This document shows positions 13,001-25,275 of a stretch of DNA of 64,000 nt, piece after piece. Location: contig NC_088098.1 in assembly GCF_036370855.1 (NCBI RefSeq), forward strand, positions 207,125,336 through 207,189,335. Direction: 5' to 3'. How positions within the stretch are numbered: position 1 is the first letter of the stretch; every line of letters starts with the position of its first letter. The position numbers were made by a program, and so were the translations under genes. The stretch is from Dromaius novaehollandiae (taxonomy: Eukaryota; Chordata; Aves; Casuariiformes; Dromaiidae). The notes under the pieces are model-generated. The model was not told where the DNA came from and did not search any database. It saw only the letters and a program-made list of their open reading frames with translations.

Positions 13001-16000
13001 AGCCCCACCATCTTCATCCTGCACAATACTGACACCACAAAAAAAAAAAAAAAAAAAAAAAAGGGAAATTCACAGTATCACTAGGAATTACAAAGTAATT
13101 GCCCAGATTTGAAACCTATTATAAAAGGCAGAAATAAACCAATATTTGCAGTGCTGTAAGGAGGACTGGGAGGAAGGAAAGAAAGGAGAGAAACCGTGAG
13201 AAAGTGCAGTGCTGCACACGCAGCCACAGCAGAAAGTAACCTTGTTCCTTAAGCGGCCTTCAAACCCTCTCTAAAGAGCTCTTGCCCATTCCCCATGTCT
13301 CTGTGCTGCAGTAAAAGCCAGGAGATGAACAGCAACAGGCATCTACTTTCAAGGAGCAGAGAGGTTGCCAGTCTCCCAACAGTGTAGGGGATTACCTGTT
13401 AAATTTGGGAGCTGCTCAGTGCTGGCCAAGGAGAGCCGGATAGCACAGGGTGCCATCCTGGTGCTGCGCTTCCAAATAGTCCTGATACCAGGTACTTAAT
13501 TCTGAGCAACACCAGGAGACAGGCAGCTTGCAGTTGTGGTTTCAAAGGTCTGATACCTCATTTAACAAATACAAAGACTGTTTGCTCCAAAAAACAAAAA
13601 GTTTTCTCCACCACTCATCATTTCCCAGGGATAAAGATTCCTCCCTGGGTAGATCTATTAATCCCTTGAACCAAAAACATTGAAAATGCTTGACAGAACT
13701 GTCTTGTCAGGAAGCGAAGCAAAGGAGTCGAAGCAATGCAAAGAAAATTGGGATGTCAAAAAACAGACATCTCAAAATGTGCTCTTGGCAGAGGGAAACT
13801 CCCACGCACGTTCTGAGCACCCTCTCAGAGGTAATTGCCTCAAACCAAAGACAAGTGCTTTGCACAAGCATATCTCCATATTTCCAGGGGCTGACCAAAC
13901 GCTTCAGTCTTACCAACCGCTCAGCAGCACCAGTGAGGTCCCCTCCTTCCAGTGCTTAGCAGCTGTCCAAATCAGACCCCCCCAAAGCAGGGTAATACAT
14001 TAAAAAGCAGTTATTCTGCCTATTTTACAGTCTCTGACATGCACTATTGTCTTTCTGGTATTTATTTCCAAATCTTGACATATGTAGCGAACCTCCCGCC
14101 CTCTTCGTCAGCATTATGAATCCAGTCTCACCATCAATATGGAAAAAGTACATGGAGAAAGCTGTGATATGGAGAAGAAGGTAAAATTATTCATGCTTAG
14201 GGGGTCCAGTGGAATTAATGAGGTTTAGATACAGCTAGCATGGCCATCTTCTAGTTTTCTGGTCTTGCAAAATGAATAGCAAATCTGAAGGCTCATTATA
14301 GTTAATTGCTTTTTTATTGGGCTAGCAGTACCTAACACAGTACCCAGAGTTGAAATGCAAAATCAATCTGACTAAATTTGTCCTAATCAGCTTCATAACT
14401 GGTATGGCATTATAATCTAGTAATTCTTTCTTCAAAAATATAAAAGATAAATTCTTTCATAAAAAGGCAATAAACCCCAGAGCATTATATTTTTATACAT
14501 GTCGAAACCAATTTATTTATAGCCTTCTGTGCCTAACACTAATAAGTATTAATACATCCAGGCATAAAGTGAATACATTACACTAATCTTGTAATACAGT
14601 TTAATAATAGCTTTTTTATCTCTGCTATGACAATGCCAGAAGAAAAGCAGAGAACAAGGTAGAGAACAAAGGAGATGGTCCCTGCACTAGTGAGTTTATA
14701 ATGTAGTTTACCAGTAATTTGTTTGAGCAAAGCAAGGTGGTTGCATGTTCACATTTTGGAGTTAGTTTTGGTGCTCCCCTGTGGTCAGCACTGGTGGTAA
14801 CTTCTTTCTCAGGCTGCAAAATCCTGCCAGACACCGATTCATTGAGTCTGCACTGTTCTCGGGAGATGCACTTAATGTATCACTGTTACTACAAAGAGCA
14901 ACTCTTTTATCTAGCCTATTGCCATGATCCAGATACGTGTTGTCAAGGAAAAGGAGAAATGCCACTGCTGAAAGCCACCACTTGTAGCCCACCAGGAGCT
15001 GTAGAACCATAAATCAAATTCTGCGCTGGGCGAATAGAGAAGAGCAGCAGGTTACACTCTGGTTCAATGGAGCACTTAAGCCCATCTTTATTTTATACCT
15101 CTGCATGATTCTTCTTGCTGTGGCACATGTGTAGATGCATAGGATGAAGTATATATTCAAATGCTTTCCAGAAGAAGACAGTTCCCCTGGTGAGCAGGAG
15201 CAATGACTATTAAGCCTCTTGCAACAGCTAATGTGGGGAACGTGCTCCCACAACAGCTCCGACAGGCGTGAGCACTGCATATTTTACACTTTGACTTTGG
15301 AAATTGGTTCCTCACCTCCTTCAACCAAAATGACTCCAATCCAATAACGTCCAAAGTGTGTTACTATGTCCACCTTTTTTATCAAGACTTTAAGGAAGGC
15401 TGGACAAGCTGAGCTTGGTACTGAAAGCCTGCTCTTAGTATGACATTTTCTTTCTTATTTTAGATTTCAGGAAGTCTGAATGGTTTCTTTTTCGATACCT
15501 GCAATCATTATGTTGCAACAGAGGAGAGACACAGGCAGCCCCAGACAGGCACTTTATTCTTTTTATGACTCTTAATGCACAAATATAAGAACATGAGGGA
15601 CTGCAAAATACAAGCTGTCAACTATCACCATTAGAGAACTGATCAGCAAATAAAGTGCATCTATCAATATCAACAGAGAAAATGAGCCACGGTCTTTGGC
15701 TTTTAATAGCAACCGTTCAGTCTTCAAGAGCATGCACGTTCCAGCTATCGTGACGTGACAGTGAGAGAAAAGCCAATTCTGCTTGTAGTTCACAAGCAAA
15801 ATAAAGTGTTTTCCAAATGGAGGAAGTCAATATTTCTGTGCATCCATTGACATAAATTCATTTAGAGTAAAACACTAATGCAATTAACTGCATTTACAGT
15901 TGTCTCCATCTAGAAGCTTAGCACTTTAATTACCTCAAAAATATTGTAGGAAAGTTTGGCAAAAAGCAGTTGTGAAAACTTCTGATCTCAGTCTCTTTAG

Positions 16001-17692
16001 CCACGTTCTCTAATACCTGCTAAGGAAAACAGATTGTCAGTGAACAGGGATCTGATTATTTGCTTCTTGTCTGACCTGAGGACGTGCAGTGGAACAGATA
16101 ATTGCATGTTTAAGTGAGTTCTGGTCTTGGATAAGAGACATCTAGCAACGCTTCAGAGTGGAAAGAGACTGAGACAATGTACCTGATTTTTGGAAAGTAC
16201 CCAGAAGCAGAAGTGACAATTTTATCTGTATACCTGACTGATGAAGCCCAGCTGCCACTTATAAGTACATAACAGTATAGAATTATTATAGAATACTATG
16301 TCCTGCTGCTATTATTACCTGCTTTACAGGAGTGTTCAACATAACCAGGTGTTTTTTTCCAGCTGAATCTTTTTCTAGGAAGACTTTGTCTAAGTTCCTT
16401 GTATTTGTGATCAGATCACAGTAACAGAAAGTAATACCTAGGTCAGAATACCAGGTCAGAAAACTGCTGCCAGATAAGGCTAACTGCAGGAAAACCAGGT
16501 TCTCCCGAGACCACGTACAATCAGCGATCCAGGGCAGTCACTTAGCTTTTCTGGAGGTCATGCCAGGAGCATGAATGTCACTTCTTTAATTGAACTTCTG
16601 TTGTGTCTTTGCCCCCACTCTGTCCTAGGAGGGGATGTACTGGCTGTTGCAGGTTATGGGTAGAATCCAAGATACTGGTTCTTACCCATAATGTCCATAA
16701 TGCTTTTCAAGGCCTGGTAGGGGGTACCAGAGAGCTTGTCTCTCTTCTTGCTCAACACCGTCTTATCTAGAATTGGCAGTAACTTCTAAGCTACCCTTCC
16801 CATACAGGGAGACCATTGCTGGCAGTGTTTCATTAGCTAGTACATGCATCACGCTTAGGGGACTTTCTCCTTGAGGTGTTTGAAAACTGGGGTGAGGCTT
16901 AGAGAGACCTATTCTTTACTACGTAGGTCAGGTTTTGTTCTGTTCACTTGAAGTCCATTATTTTGAAGTTTTGCTCTGCACATTCATGCATGGGAGAGCA
17001 AAATAAATTCCCCATTAAGCTGCTAAGAGAATAGGGAACATAATCATCCTAGGACAGAAGAGGAAAAAAAACCACTTCATTTGTCGCAAAGCATATGTAA
17101 TCACCTGGCCAAAGATGGGTGACCATGACTTCCACTACACTGAGCAGCTTGTGCCATCTCCATTTGCTTCAGGATGCAATGGCCCCCTGCTCTGATCTTG
17201 TGTGACCCCGCTCCTCTTCCTCACGGCCCTGGAGATCATTTGTGGTGCTTTGTGGTGTGCAGACACAAACTCGCTGTTAGAGAGTGTCACCCGGGTGGCA
17301 GATAAAGGGTAGACCATGATGGACAGAGCATCAGGTCACTGAAAACCTCAGTGTCCCCCAAAACAGGAACACAATGAAACAAGACAAGTTGACACCTCTG
17401 ATTTATACAGGCTACACCTAAGTTAAAAAGAAATAGAGGGCTGTTTTCTGCTCTATGAAGAGGAAACTTTGAACTCTATCGCTTAGTAGTTTGAAGGAAA
17501 ATCCCTGGAATTTTATTAAAAAAACCATGCTGATACATATAGTTCCTGTTAGAGTCATCTCTAGGTATTGAAGAAAAGCTGCATTTTAAAAGCAGAACAA
17601 AGCTTATTTTAAAGCCTGGAATTCCACAATTTTGTATCCATGATGCTAATACATGCTGAATGTTGAATACATTTTTCATCTGATTCAGTTTA
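10061..17692. other. No gene seen
   Basis: AT-rich DNA. Apart from the poly(A) tract I recognise nothing. Confidence 0.6.
13039..13062. repeat. Poly(A) tract, 24 bases
   Basis: No recognisable retrotransposon body or processed gene lies upstream. Comparable A tracts occur at 3459-3476, 42029-42048 and 53455-53474. Confidence 0.95.
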
Positions 17693-18517
17693 TTAAAAGT
17701 ACTTTGTCATATGAATTTTATAGGAGATGTCACTTGAAAATAGGGGAGGAGCAGAGCAAGCAGTTTTATTATTTTTTATCCACAGTATTGGTTTCTTGAC
17801 ACAGCCAAGGCCCTTGCATTGGAGGCCTCTCAAAAATGAAATCCGGAGGGTTACGAGGTTACGCTCACTGCAAACGAAGGAACATAACACACCATTATTT
17901 CCTGCAGTTCCTGTTCTGTTTGTGCTGTAATTTGTGTGACTGCAAAGATCAAAGAGATGTAAAGCACAGGGACTGGGTAAACCTATTGTTAAATCAATAC
18001 AATGTAAACACAGCACATGGAAAGAACAGTTTGACCTTATTTCACTTTCTCCTGCTCTCGGAATGAACACCATGTCAATATGGTCAGCAATGTAGCAGTC
18101 CCATGGCTGTGTCCCCACAATGACTTCGGCTATGGCAAATATGGCACTTATAGGTACAATGGTGAAACACCAAGAAGCTTTCTGGAGACATTTTCCCTGT
18201 GCTTTGGTGAGCCTTGGGTGAATAGATGCCTTTAAGTCAAGCAGATGAAGCCTGACTTGGGGTGCTGGCACAAAGGAGGAGTTGCCACCTCCATAAAAGA
18301 GGCTTAGATAAGCATGGCAGTGCTGAAAATTTGGATTACCACGTGCAGCAGCTGTCCTGGCAGGGCCTGACAGGAGGAGAAGTGGGAAGCCCAGCAGCAG
18401 CATCGGCTCCGCAGAGGTCCTGCAGCTTCTCCAGGCAGAGCTGCAGGTTCGGGGCACCTTGACACTGCACACCATCCTTGGCCTTTGGCTGCTGTGGGCT
18501 GTTGTCATCTCTGGCAT
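17693..18517 (-). CDS. Unassigned 274-codon ORF with signal peptide-like segment
   Basis: I do not recognise this protein. The frame is 274 codons long in DNA of middling GC content, where chance frames of this length should be rare. From an internal ATG at 18403 (residue 39) it begins MLLLGFPLLLLSGPARTAAA, a good signal-peptide shape. The remainder has about 14 cysteines, five N-X-S/T sequons (NSS, NCS, NYS, NRT, NKT) and one more hydrophobic stretch, CFTIVPISAIFAIAEVIVG. An AATAAA overlaps its stop codon. No partner exon, homologue or neighbouring gene supports it. It could be a lineage-specific secreted protein, a remnant of an old mobile element, or chance. Confidence 0.3.
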   Translation of the reverse strand: MPEMTTAHSSQRPRMVCSVKVPRTCSSAWRSCRTSAEPMLLLGFPLLLLSGPARTAAARGNPNFQHCHAYLSLFYGGGNSSFVPAPQVRLHLLDLKASIHPRLTKAQGKCLQKASWCFTIVPISAIFAIAEVIVGTQPWDCYIADHIDMVFIPRAGESEIRSNCSFHVLCLHCIDLTIGLPSPCALHLFDLCSHTNYSTNRTGTAGNNGVLCSFVCSERNLVTLRISFLRGLQCKGLGCVKKPILWIKNNKTACSAPPLFSSDISYKIHMTKYF

Positions 18518-20769
18518 CAGCTTCTTTGTACTACCAAGGTGTCTCTGGAGGTCTCAGAGCACTTTATTCATGGAAAAATATTGCCTCACAAAGCCCCCAG
18601 GGAATAAGGTTAATATTAGGTCCATCTACAAATGGAGGGCTTCTTTGCAGCTTTCCATGGTTAAAACGAGGGGGAATGAGCACAAAGAGTCAGCCAGGAA
18701 GGTCCCGTCTCACTCCATTAGAGCCTTCCTGGGAGAAGGAGTCAGTCATCCCAACTCACCAACGCCCCAGCATCATTAATTTCTATCATATCTGACCTTG
18801 GTTAAGAACCAGCCCTAAGCTACACGTATCTGTCCGTGTGTTGTTTTGTGTCAGGTGCACATGGCTCCACAGGGTAAGGCTGAGCAGAGACACCCCGCGT
18901 AGAACCACCAAGAGACAGCTGAAGCTAAGGGGTATCTGCTCGAGCAAACCAGCACTGCTGCCTCCGGGGCAGTCAGGCAAGAATGACTTCCAAGTTATAA
19001 GTAAATAAGTCTTCAAAAAAGATGAAATCTACTCATGCCTCCTGGAATACTCCTTACAGGAGTCTCGCTGTATGAGCCAGCTTGTCTTTTGTATTTCTTC
19101 TTCTGTGCTTCTTGTGAACTTCTGCAAATATGCTCCCTTAATGTTGTAATGGATGATTTAAATTAACAGGTTCCTTACCTGCATTTTACCTCAACCTGGC
19201 TTGGGATGAGAATGATTTCTAGGTTACTGGCTAATGACAAGTCATTTTCATACAAATCATGGTAAGTCTGTATCCCAGGACAGCAGGATGCTTGAACAAG
19301 AGCCATAGTTCCCCAGCCCTTTCTCCAGAGTGTCAAAAGGGGAAAAAAGGCCTTATATAAATTGCAGAGACCAGTTTGAAAGCTCTTATCATAAGTCAGG
19401 AGCAGAAAAAACATACTTCAGTGCCTGGCTTTCAGAGCAGCTCACACCTGAAGCCAAGGAGTTTGTCAAACCTCGAGAGGCAGCATGCAGGTCTGCCCAT
19501 GTCGGAGGCAGGACATCAGCCTGGCTGCATGGGGAAAGATGGGCAACACTGTCGAAGCTCCTTCCATGCCTTGGGGCAGCTGGAATAAATCCAAGCAGCA
19601 AATGAAGGAGTTTGGGGAAGATGGTGTCCCCTTCTGCCCAAGCTGTGGGTGGATCGCATGCCCCTATACCCTCATGTACTCTGGGCCATGATTTGGCCTG
19701 AAGACAATGAATTCCTGTCATTATGAATAATAAGCACATAGCACAAGTTGCCTTTTGAGGGGACAATGACATATCTAGACTATGGTCCTACGATTGAAGA
19801 GCCTTGATTTCATTGGCCAGGAAATATGCCCTATCTAGACATAGGACTTTGAAACTCCTCAGACATCAATTTCATGTTTTATACCAAACTTTGTGGAGGC
19901 TGAAGCAGAGAAGTTTTTGTGACATTTTCACTAAAGCCATAAATTCTTCAGCTTAATGCTAATGCTGAGTTTTCATCATATAAACCAAATAACCTGCAGT
20001 ATAACTGACCTTATTTTCTTTTAGCAGAATGGAGAAGTACCTGTGAAATCAGGCGATTGACAGCCCTGGAAATTAAATACACCCACAGCACAGCAGATTG
20101 CTTTGCTGGCATTTCTTAACCTGTGCTAGTAAAACCAGCTGGATGACATGCCACTGAAACAAATGCATACTTTTCCTCTGATCTAGTGGTAGTACTTTAG
20201 AATGATCAAATGATCTATAGAAGAGTTTTGTACCCTGGGGACCCCATGGGAAAGAAGATGAATCCAAGAGGGACATTAAAGTAGGATGCCTCAGTGAGAA
20301 CAAAGTCATTACTCCCCAGTATTACCCCTGTGGTAAGATCCTGGGCGAGGTTCAGGCTCCTCACAACCAACCAGATGCTCCTTGTTATTGTTACTGACCT
20401 GTCAGTCATCCAGTTCTGTGGTATTTCTTTAGCGTTCCCATGTGTCTAGGTATATCTAGACCACAGCCCCAATGGAGGACTTCAATCTTCATACGGGCAT
20501 CTCAGTGAATGCAGTAGGGCTGCACAGAGCCAGCACCGACGTGGACAACAGCCTGGTGCCTCGGCCAGGTTCCTTGCCAGCCTCTTCTGGGATCTGCCTC
20601 TGCCAAATCGTCCTGGCTCTCCCAGGGCTTCCTGCTCAGCAGAGCTGAAAGGCCCTGCCCAGAGCCGTTGTACTGCTCCAGAGCCATTGTACTGCTCATC
20701 AACAAGCCTGAGAAACAGGGGACTTCTGGGTCTGGTTCAGAGCCACTCGCATACTGCCTCCCTCATATT

Positions 20770-20815
20770 CCCCACCACTCGTCACTCCCCACCACTCGTC
20801 ACTCCCCAACATTCA
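20770..20815. repeat. Short tandem repeat, CACCACTCGTCACTCCC units
   Basis: Two near-perfect 17-bp copies followed by a degenerate one. Confidence 0.75.
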
Positions 20816-23800
20816 TTACCCCTCTTGCTTGCCACCACTACAGCCCTGACTACCAGGATATGCTTCAGCACTAATACACTAGTGGCCTAATACAGATACT
20901 TTTTTTAGCTCAGAAGGGCAGAGCTGGTATTTCAGTAAAAACCCGGTTCTTGTATGTTGACCTCCTGAAATAAATCCAGGCTCCTACAGATGTGCAAATT
21001 AAGATTCATTTCAATGTAAAGAGAAGTGTAATGGTACAAGTCTTAATGGTGTAGCTGCCTGCTTTGACTGCTGGATCTCTGGTGCTGAATCATCTTTCAG
21101 CAAAATTATACATTGATAAGATGTAGAAATGACATATACATTTCTCTCTTGTAGAACGTGAAGGAAAGTATTAAGAGCTCTTGGTGTGTGAGTTGAGATT
21201 TTTGGTTAGATTGCTATAGCTAATGCCTAATTATCTATTTTTAACAAATTTAAAGCCAGTAGGTTAGCTATAGGGAATCAACATATACATCCATACTGCA
21301 CATTAAAGCCTACAAATAAAGAAGTGCAGGTTAAGATCTCTAGTTTTGCCTGAACAGCAGCAAAAATGAGCTTGCAAGCACAGAACCTCATAATCTCCAC
21401 CTCACCACTGATGGACCTGCCATCCGACCTAAGAAGTGCTGATCAGTAATGAGTACTCACTGGATAACTATGAAATTTGTTCTTCAGCTCTCATTTGTAC
21501 TCTGTTACGCAAGCCCTGCCTTAACATATGGGTTGTCATCTGATCTGTCTTGATGCTGTGCCAAATTTAAACTTCTAACTGGATATAAAAGTAGACTCAT
21601 TTGAATAAAAGATACCAGTCCCAAACTGTTACCTTACTGTTGGTGGGCTTTTCTGGCTTGTTACTGTAGGTTTTTCTGTAGGTTTTAAGCATAGGAACAT
21701 TCTGAGGCCTGGCTAAAAACCTATAACAAAGTCTGTGCCTGTGACCAAAACGGTCTCTTCCTGTTTTTTATTGCTAAGTTCTTTGCATTCCTCAAGTTCT
21801 TTAGATGATGGGTTTCAAAATACTTTAGCAATACAATAAAATTCTTTGATGGCATTTGCTTATCATCTCCATCTCACACACAGAGTCAGGGCCAGGTCTG
21901 GCAGGCATTCGCACTACCTGCGGGGACAGTGCCCTTGGGGGCTCTGCTTGAACGACCTAAGCCAGTGATCCAGAAGGGAGGGAAGATGCCTCAAGCTTCA
22001 GCATCCTCCCATGGACTGTGTGGGCAGAAACAAGACCCCAAATCCCCTCATCTACCCAATCTGCCCCTTCAGTGCTGTTGTGCAGTAGAGAGCAAGGAGG
22101 AGGGCGTGTCCCTGAAGGATGTAAAGGACATATATCACTTGCCGCAAGGGCTAGGCAAGATTTATAGGCAATCTGAATGGGGTAGGAAGAGTGAGCTTTT
22201 GCGGTGCACTGGACTTCAGACTACTCCTGACAAACCAATTGTCAATGGTATCTCACTATCGCTCCTCAGTGATTTCCTAACCATGATGAAGCAGAGCCAT
22301 GATTAGGAGATAGGCTTTCCTCACAGCTTTGAGCAGGAGGCCAGATTTCCTCTCCTCAGTATGGATATAAGCAGAAAAAAAAAATGTTTACTAAGAGCTC
22401 ACCAGCTCCTGTGAATTATTTCTGATGTCCTGCCTTACACAACCTTCTAGTTATCTGAGATGGAAATGACTAAGTGTAGTGATAAACTATTAACAGACAA
22501 AGAATCTGAAGGGGAAACTATATACCAGAACCAAAGCAATAACGTGTTTTATAAAACTAAAGCTATTTCTTTAATGTGACTATCTGAAGACAGATGTAAT
22601 TGGCACATAATATTCCAAGTATGAAAGGAAGTACCTCAGGAGGTGAAGGTGGGTATGCTGGTTTCCATCAACTGAGAGCTTCATCTTGTATTTCTACTTA
22701 TTTGGAAACTCCAAAGCAGATACGTCCTAAAGGACAGGTTGCTTTATGAAACTCTCAAAGAGACTGCTGAATCAATGAAGTTTCAAGAAACATCATTCCC
22801 TCTAGGGCTAGTATGAAAAAATCAAACAAAATAAACAAAACAGATTCTTTTTCATTTTAATTGGGATTCACCAAGTAAATATTTCAGTTGTCATCTCTGC
22901 CTCAGCTAACCTTGCCTTTTCTAGTTTTATTGATGCAAATTATCTCTTTTCTTCCTCTGCTTATATGCAAGTGTGCCTCAACAGCACCTTCCTGTGCTGA
23001 GCCCTGGATCCTATTCCTCTCTGTCTGGCAGGTTTTAAAAGACACAAGGGCTATTTAATAGAAAAGTGAACATTAAGCACTGAGGACAATAAAACAAAAA
23101 AATCATAACTTGTGGGATTAAGCTACCTTAATAGCTTTACAAGAACTCAGCAGAATGCTCATTTTTAACAAAGTAGATAAAGCACTGCATTTAGCAACTG
23201 ATCTTATCCAGTACTAAGAGGAATCAAATTCCTAAGGGCAGATACAAACTGAGTGAAATCCTGATTCCAGTAAAAGCAGTGTAAAAACTCCTATTGGTGT
23301 AAGCTGAGTCGTAAGCATCTTACCTTCCAACAAGCAACCAGAGCTGAAGTTGGATTACTGCCTTCTGTGGCATTTTGAAAGGTGTCCTCGGGGTATGAGA
23401 GGAAAGAGGACAGGAGAGGAGATGTGGCTCCCTCCTCTCCTACAATCATCCCAGATAGATCAGCACCTCTGGAAATCAAACGTGCTCCTGTTATAAGGAG
23501 GATCTGTTCTGGAGGACCTAAATCAAAAGAGCACAGCAGACACGACCCAGCACTTCTGCAGGGTTTAGGAGAGAACAGCAAATAACTTGTCCACAGCCAC
23601 AGTGGAAACGTCTACAACAAAAAACTCCTGGCTCTTAGCTCAGTGCTATAAATTCAAGAGCTGCTTTCCTTTTTCAGTTACATCAGTGAAATATAGTTTT
23701 CAGTTCTTATTATTTTAAACTACTTTTGTAAAATGATAGAATACATTTAACATCTGTGTTTAAGAATAAAATCTAGATTTGTTATAATGGCAGCAGTTTC

Positions 23801-25204
23801 CATATTTGAAAAAAAAAACCCAAACAAATTACAAAGAAGAGTAATTCAGCCTTATTCAGGCTTTAGTCTTCCTTCAAGAGTTCAATTCAGAAAACATGCT
23901 TCACTGCAGTTACTGTAACAGACAGGACAGAGAACCTGTGTTTTTTCATAAATACACACGACGGTGCTTTATGAGAGCCTGAATTCAGCTCAGATTAACC
24001 TAGCTTACTTTTCCACAGCACAGACGTACTGAATTGGGATTTTGTGTTCGAGGTCCATCACTGAGATAATAAAAGACTGAGAATCTTCTGGGATACTTGA
24101 CAAAATAATCTTCATAAATAAATAGAAAACTCACAGCATAAAGCCCCAACCATAAAATCTGATGATATGCTTTACTCTAGGCTGGAGTCTTGGACAAAAC
24201 ACTATCATAAATCATGCTTCTCTATTGTATCTTCAGCTTCTAGCACTTACTCTCATTCACAGCAGAACAACAGGAAAATCATACCAAAAATTCTCAGCAA
24301 ACATCCATATATCAGCTTGGCTTCAGAAGGGCCATCAGAGCCACAGACCTGTGCACATCTGAGGAACAGTGACTGAATGACAGAGAAGGGAAATCAGCAT
24401 TAAGCCAGACAAAATGTAGGTTTTCTTCTGGCACTGAAGAGCAGGGTGAGATGGTTAAGCCAGCGCTGACCTGCCTTGCCAAGATATCAAACACTAGCAA
24501 GAAACAAGTCTGAAAACTGGCTTTGTCTGTAAAACAGCCTGTCACAAGGGGCCTTAAGGAATGGGTATCAGTACTAAAGACTATTAATGTCAAGGGGTGA
24601 CATGTAATGCAAGAAAAAGTTTCAGAGCTCTGGCTTAATCTCGGAGACCAGTCCTATACAGAAATGGATGCAAGCATGCGCACGAGCATGATCTGAGTTA
24701 ATGTTTGCTGTTTTTAACTGCGGCTAGACTCAGCATTTCCAAGAAAATTCTCTCTGTTCACATTTAAATATTTAAAATGTATATCCTATATCCTTGTTTT
24801 CCTGCAATAGCAATTCATTTAATTTGTCTTGCATTTCTGTATCAGTTCTTCATTTTAAATCCAACTTTACATTCAGGACAATTCTTTTGCTGCATCTTAT
24901 CTAGTCCAGTTATGCTTGTTTCAAATAAATCAATTGTCTTTGACACTACAGGAGATTTGACAATAGTAGGAATGCAGCAAAATATATTTAACAATACGAC
25001 AATCTGTACTTTCATGTTTGCAATCATCTTTTTGATAATTATTAAAAGAATGCTACTAAAATATTTATTGTTATTAGCTAAAGTCTGATTTCAATTCCAT
25101 TCACAAAATTTAAACCCATGCAATTATATAATTCCAGGGACCTGAAGATCAGGAAGAACTTTGCAAAAACAGTATGATCTCTGATTTTGATGTATTTATT
25201 TCTT

Positions 25205-25275
25205 AAGAGAATGCTTTCCAAAGGTCTTTGCTTTCCAAAGGTCTCTTCTAAAGGACCTTTTCCAAAGGTCTTGTA
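25205..25275. repeat. CTTTCCAAAGGTC repeats
   Basis: Three or four imperfect copies of TTTCCAAAGGTCT in tandem. Confidence 0.7.
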
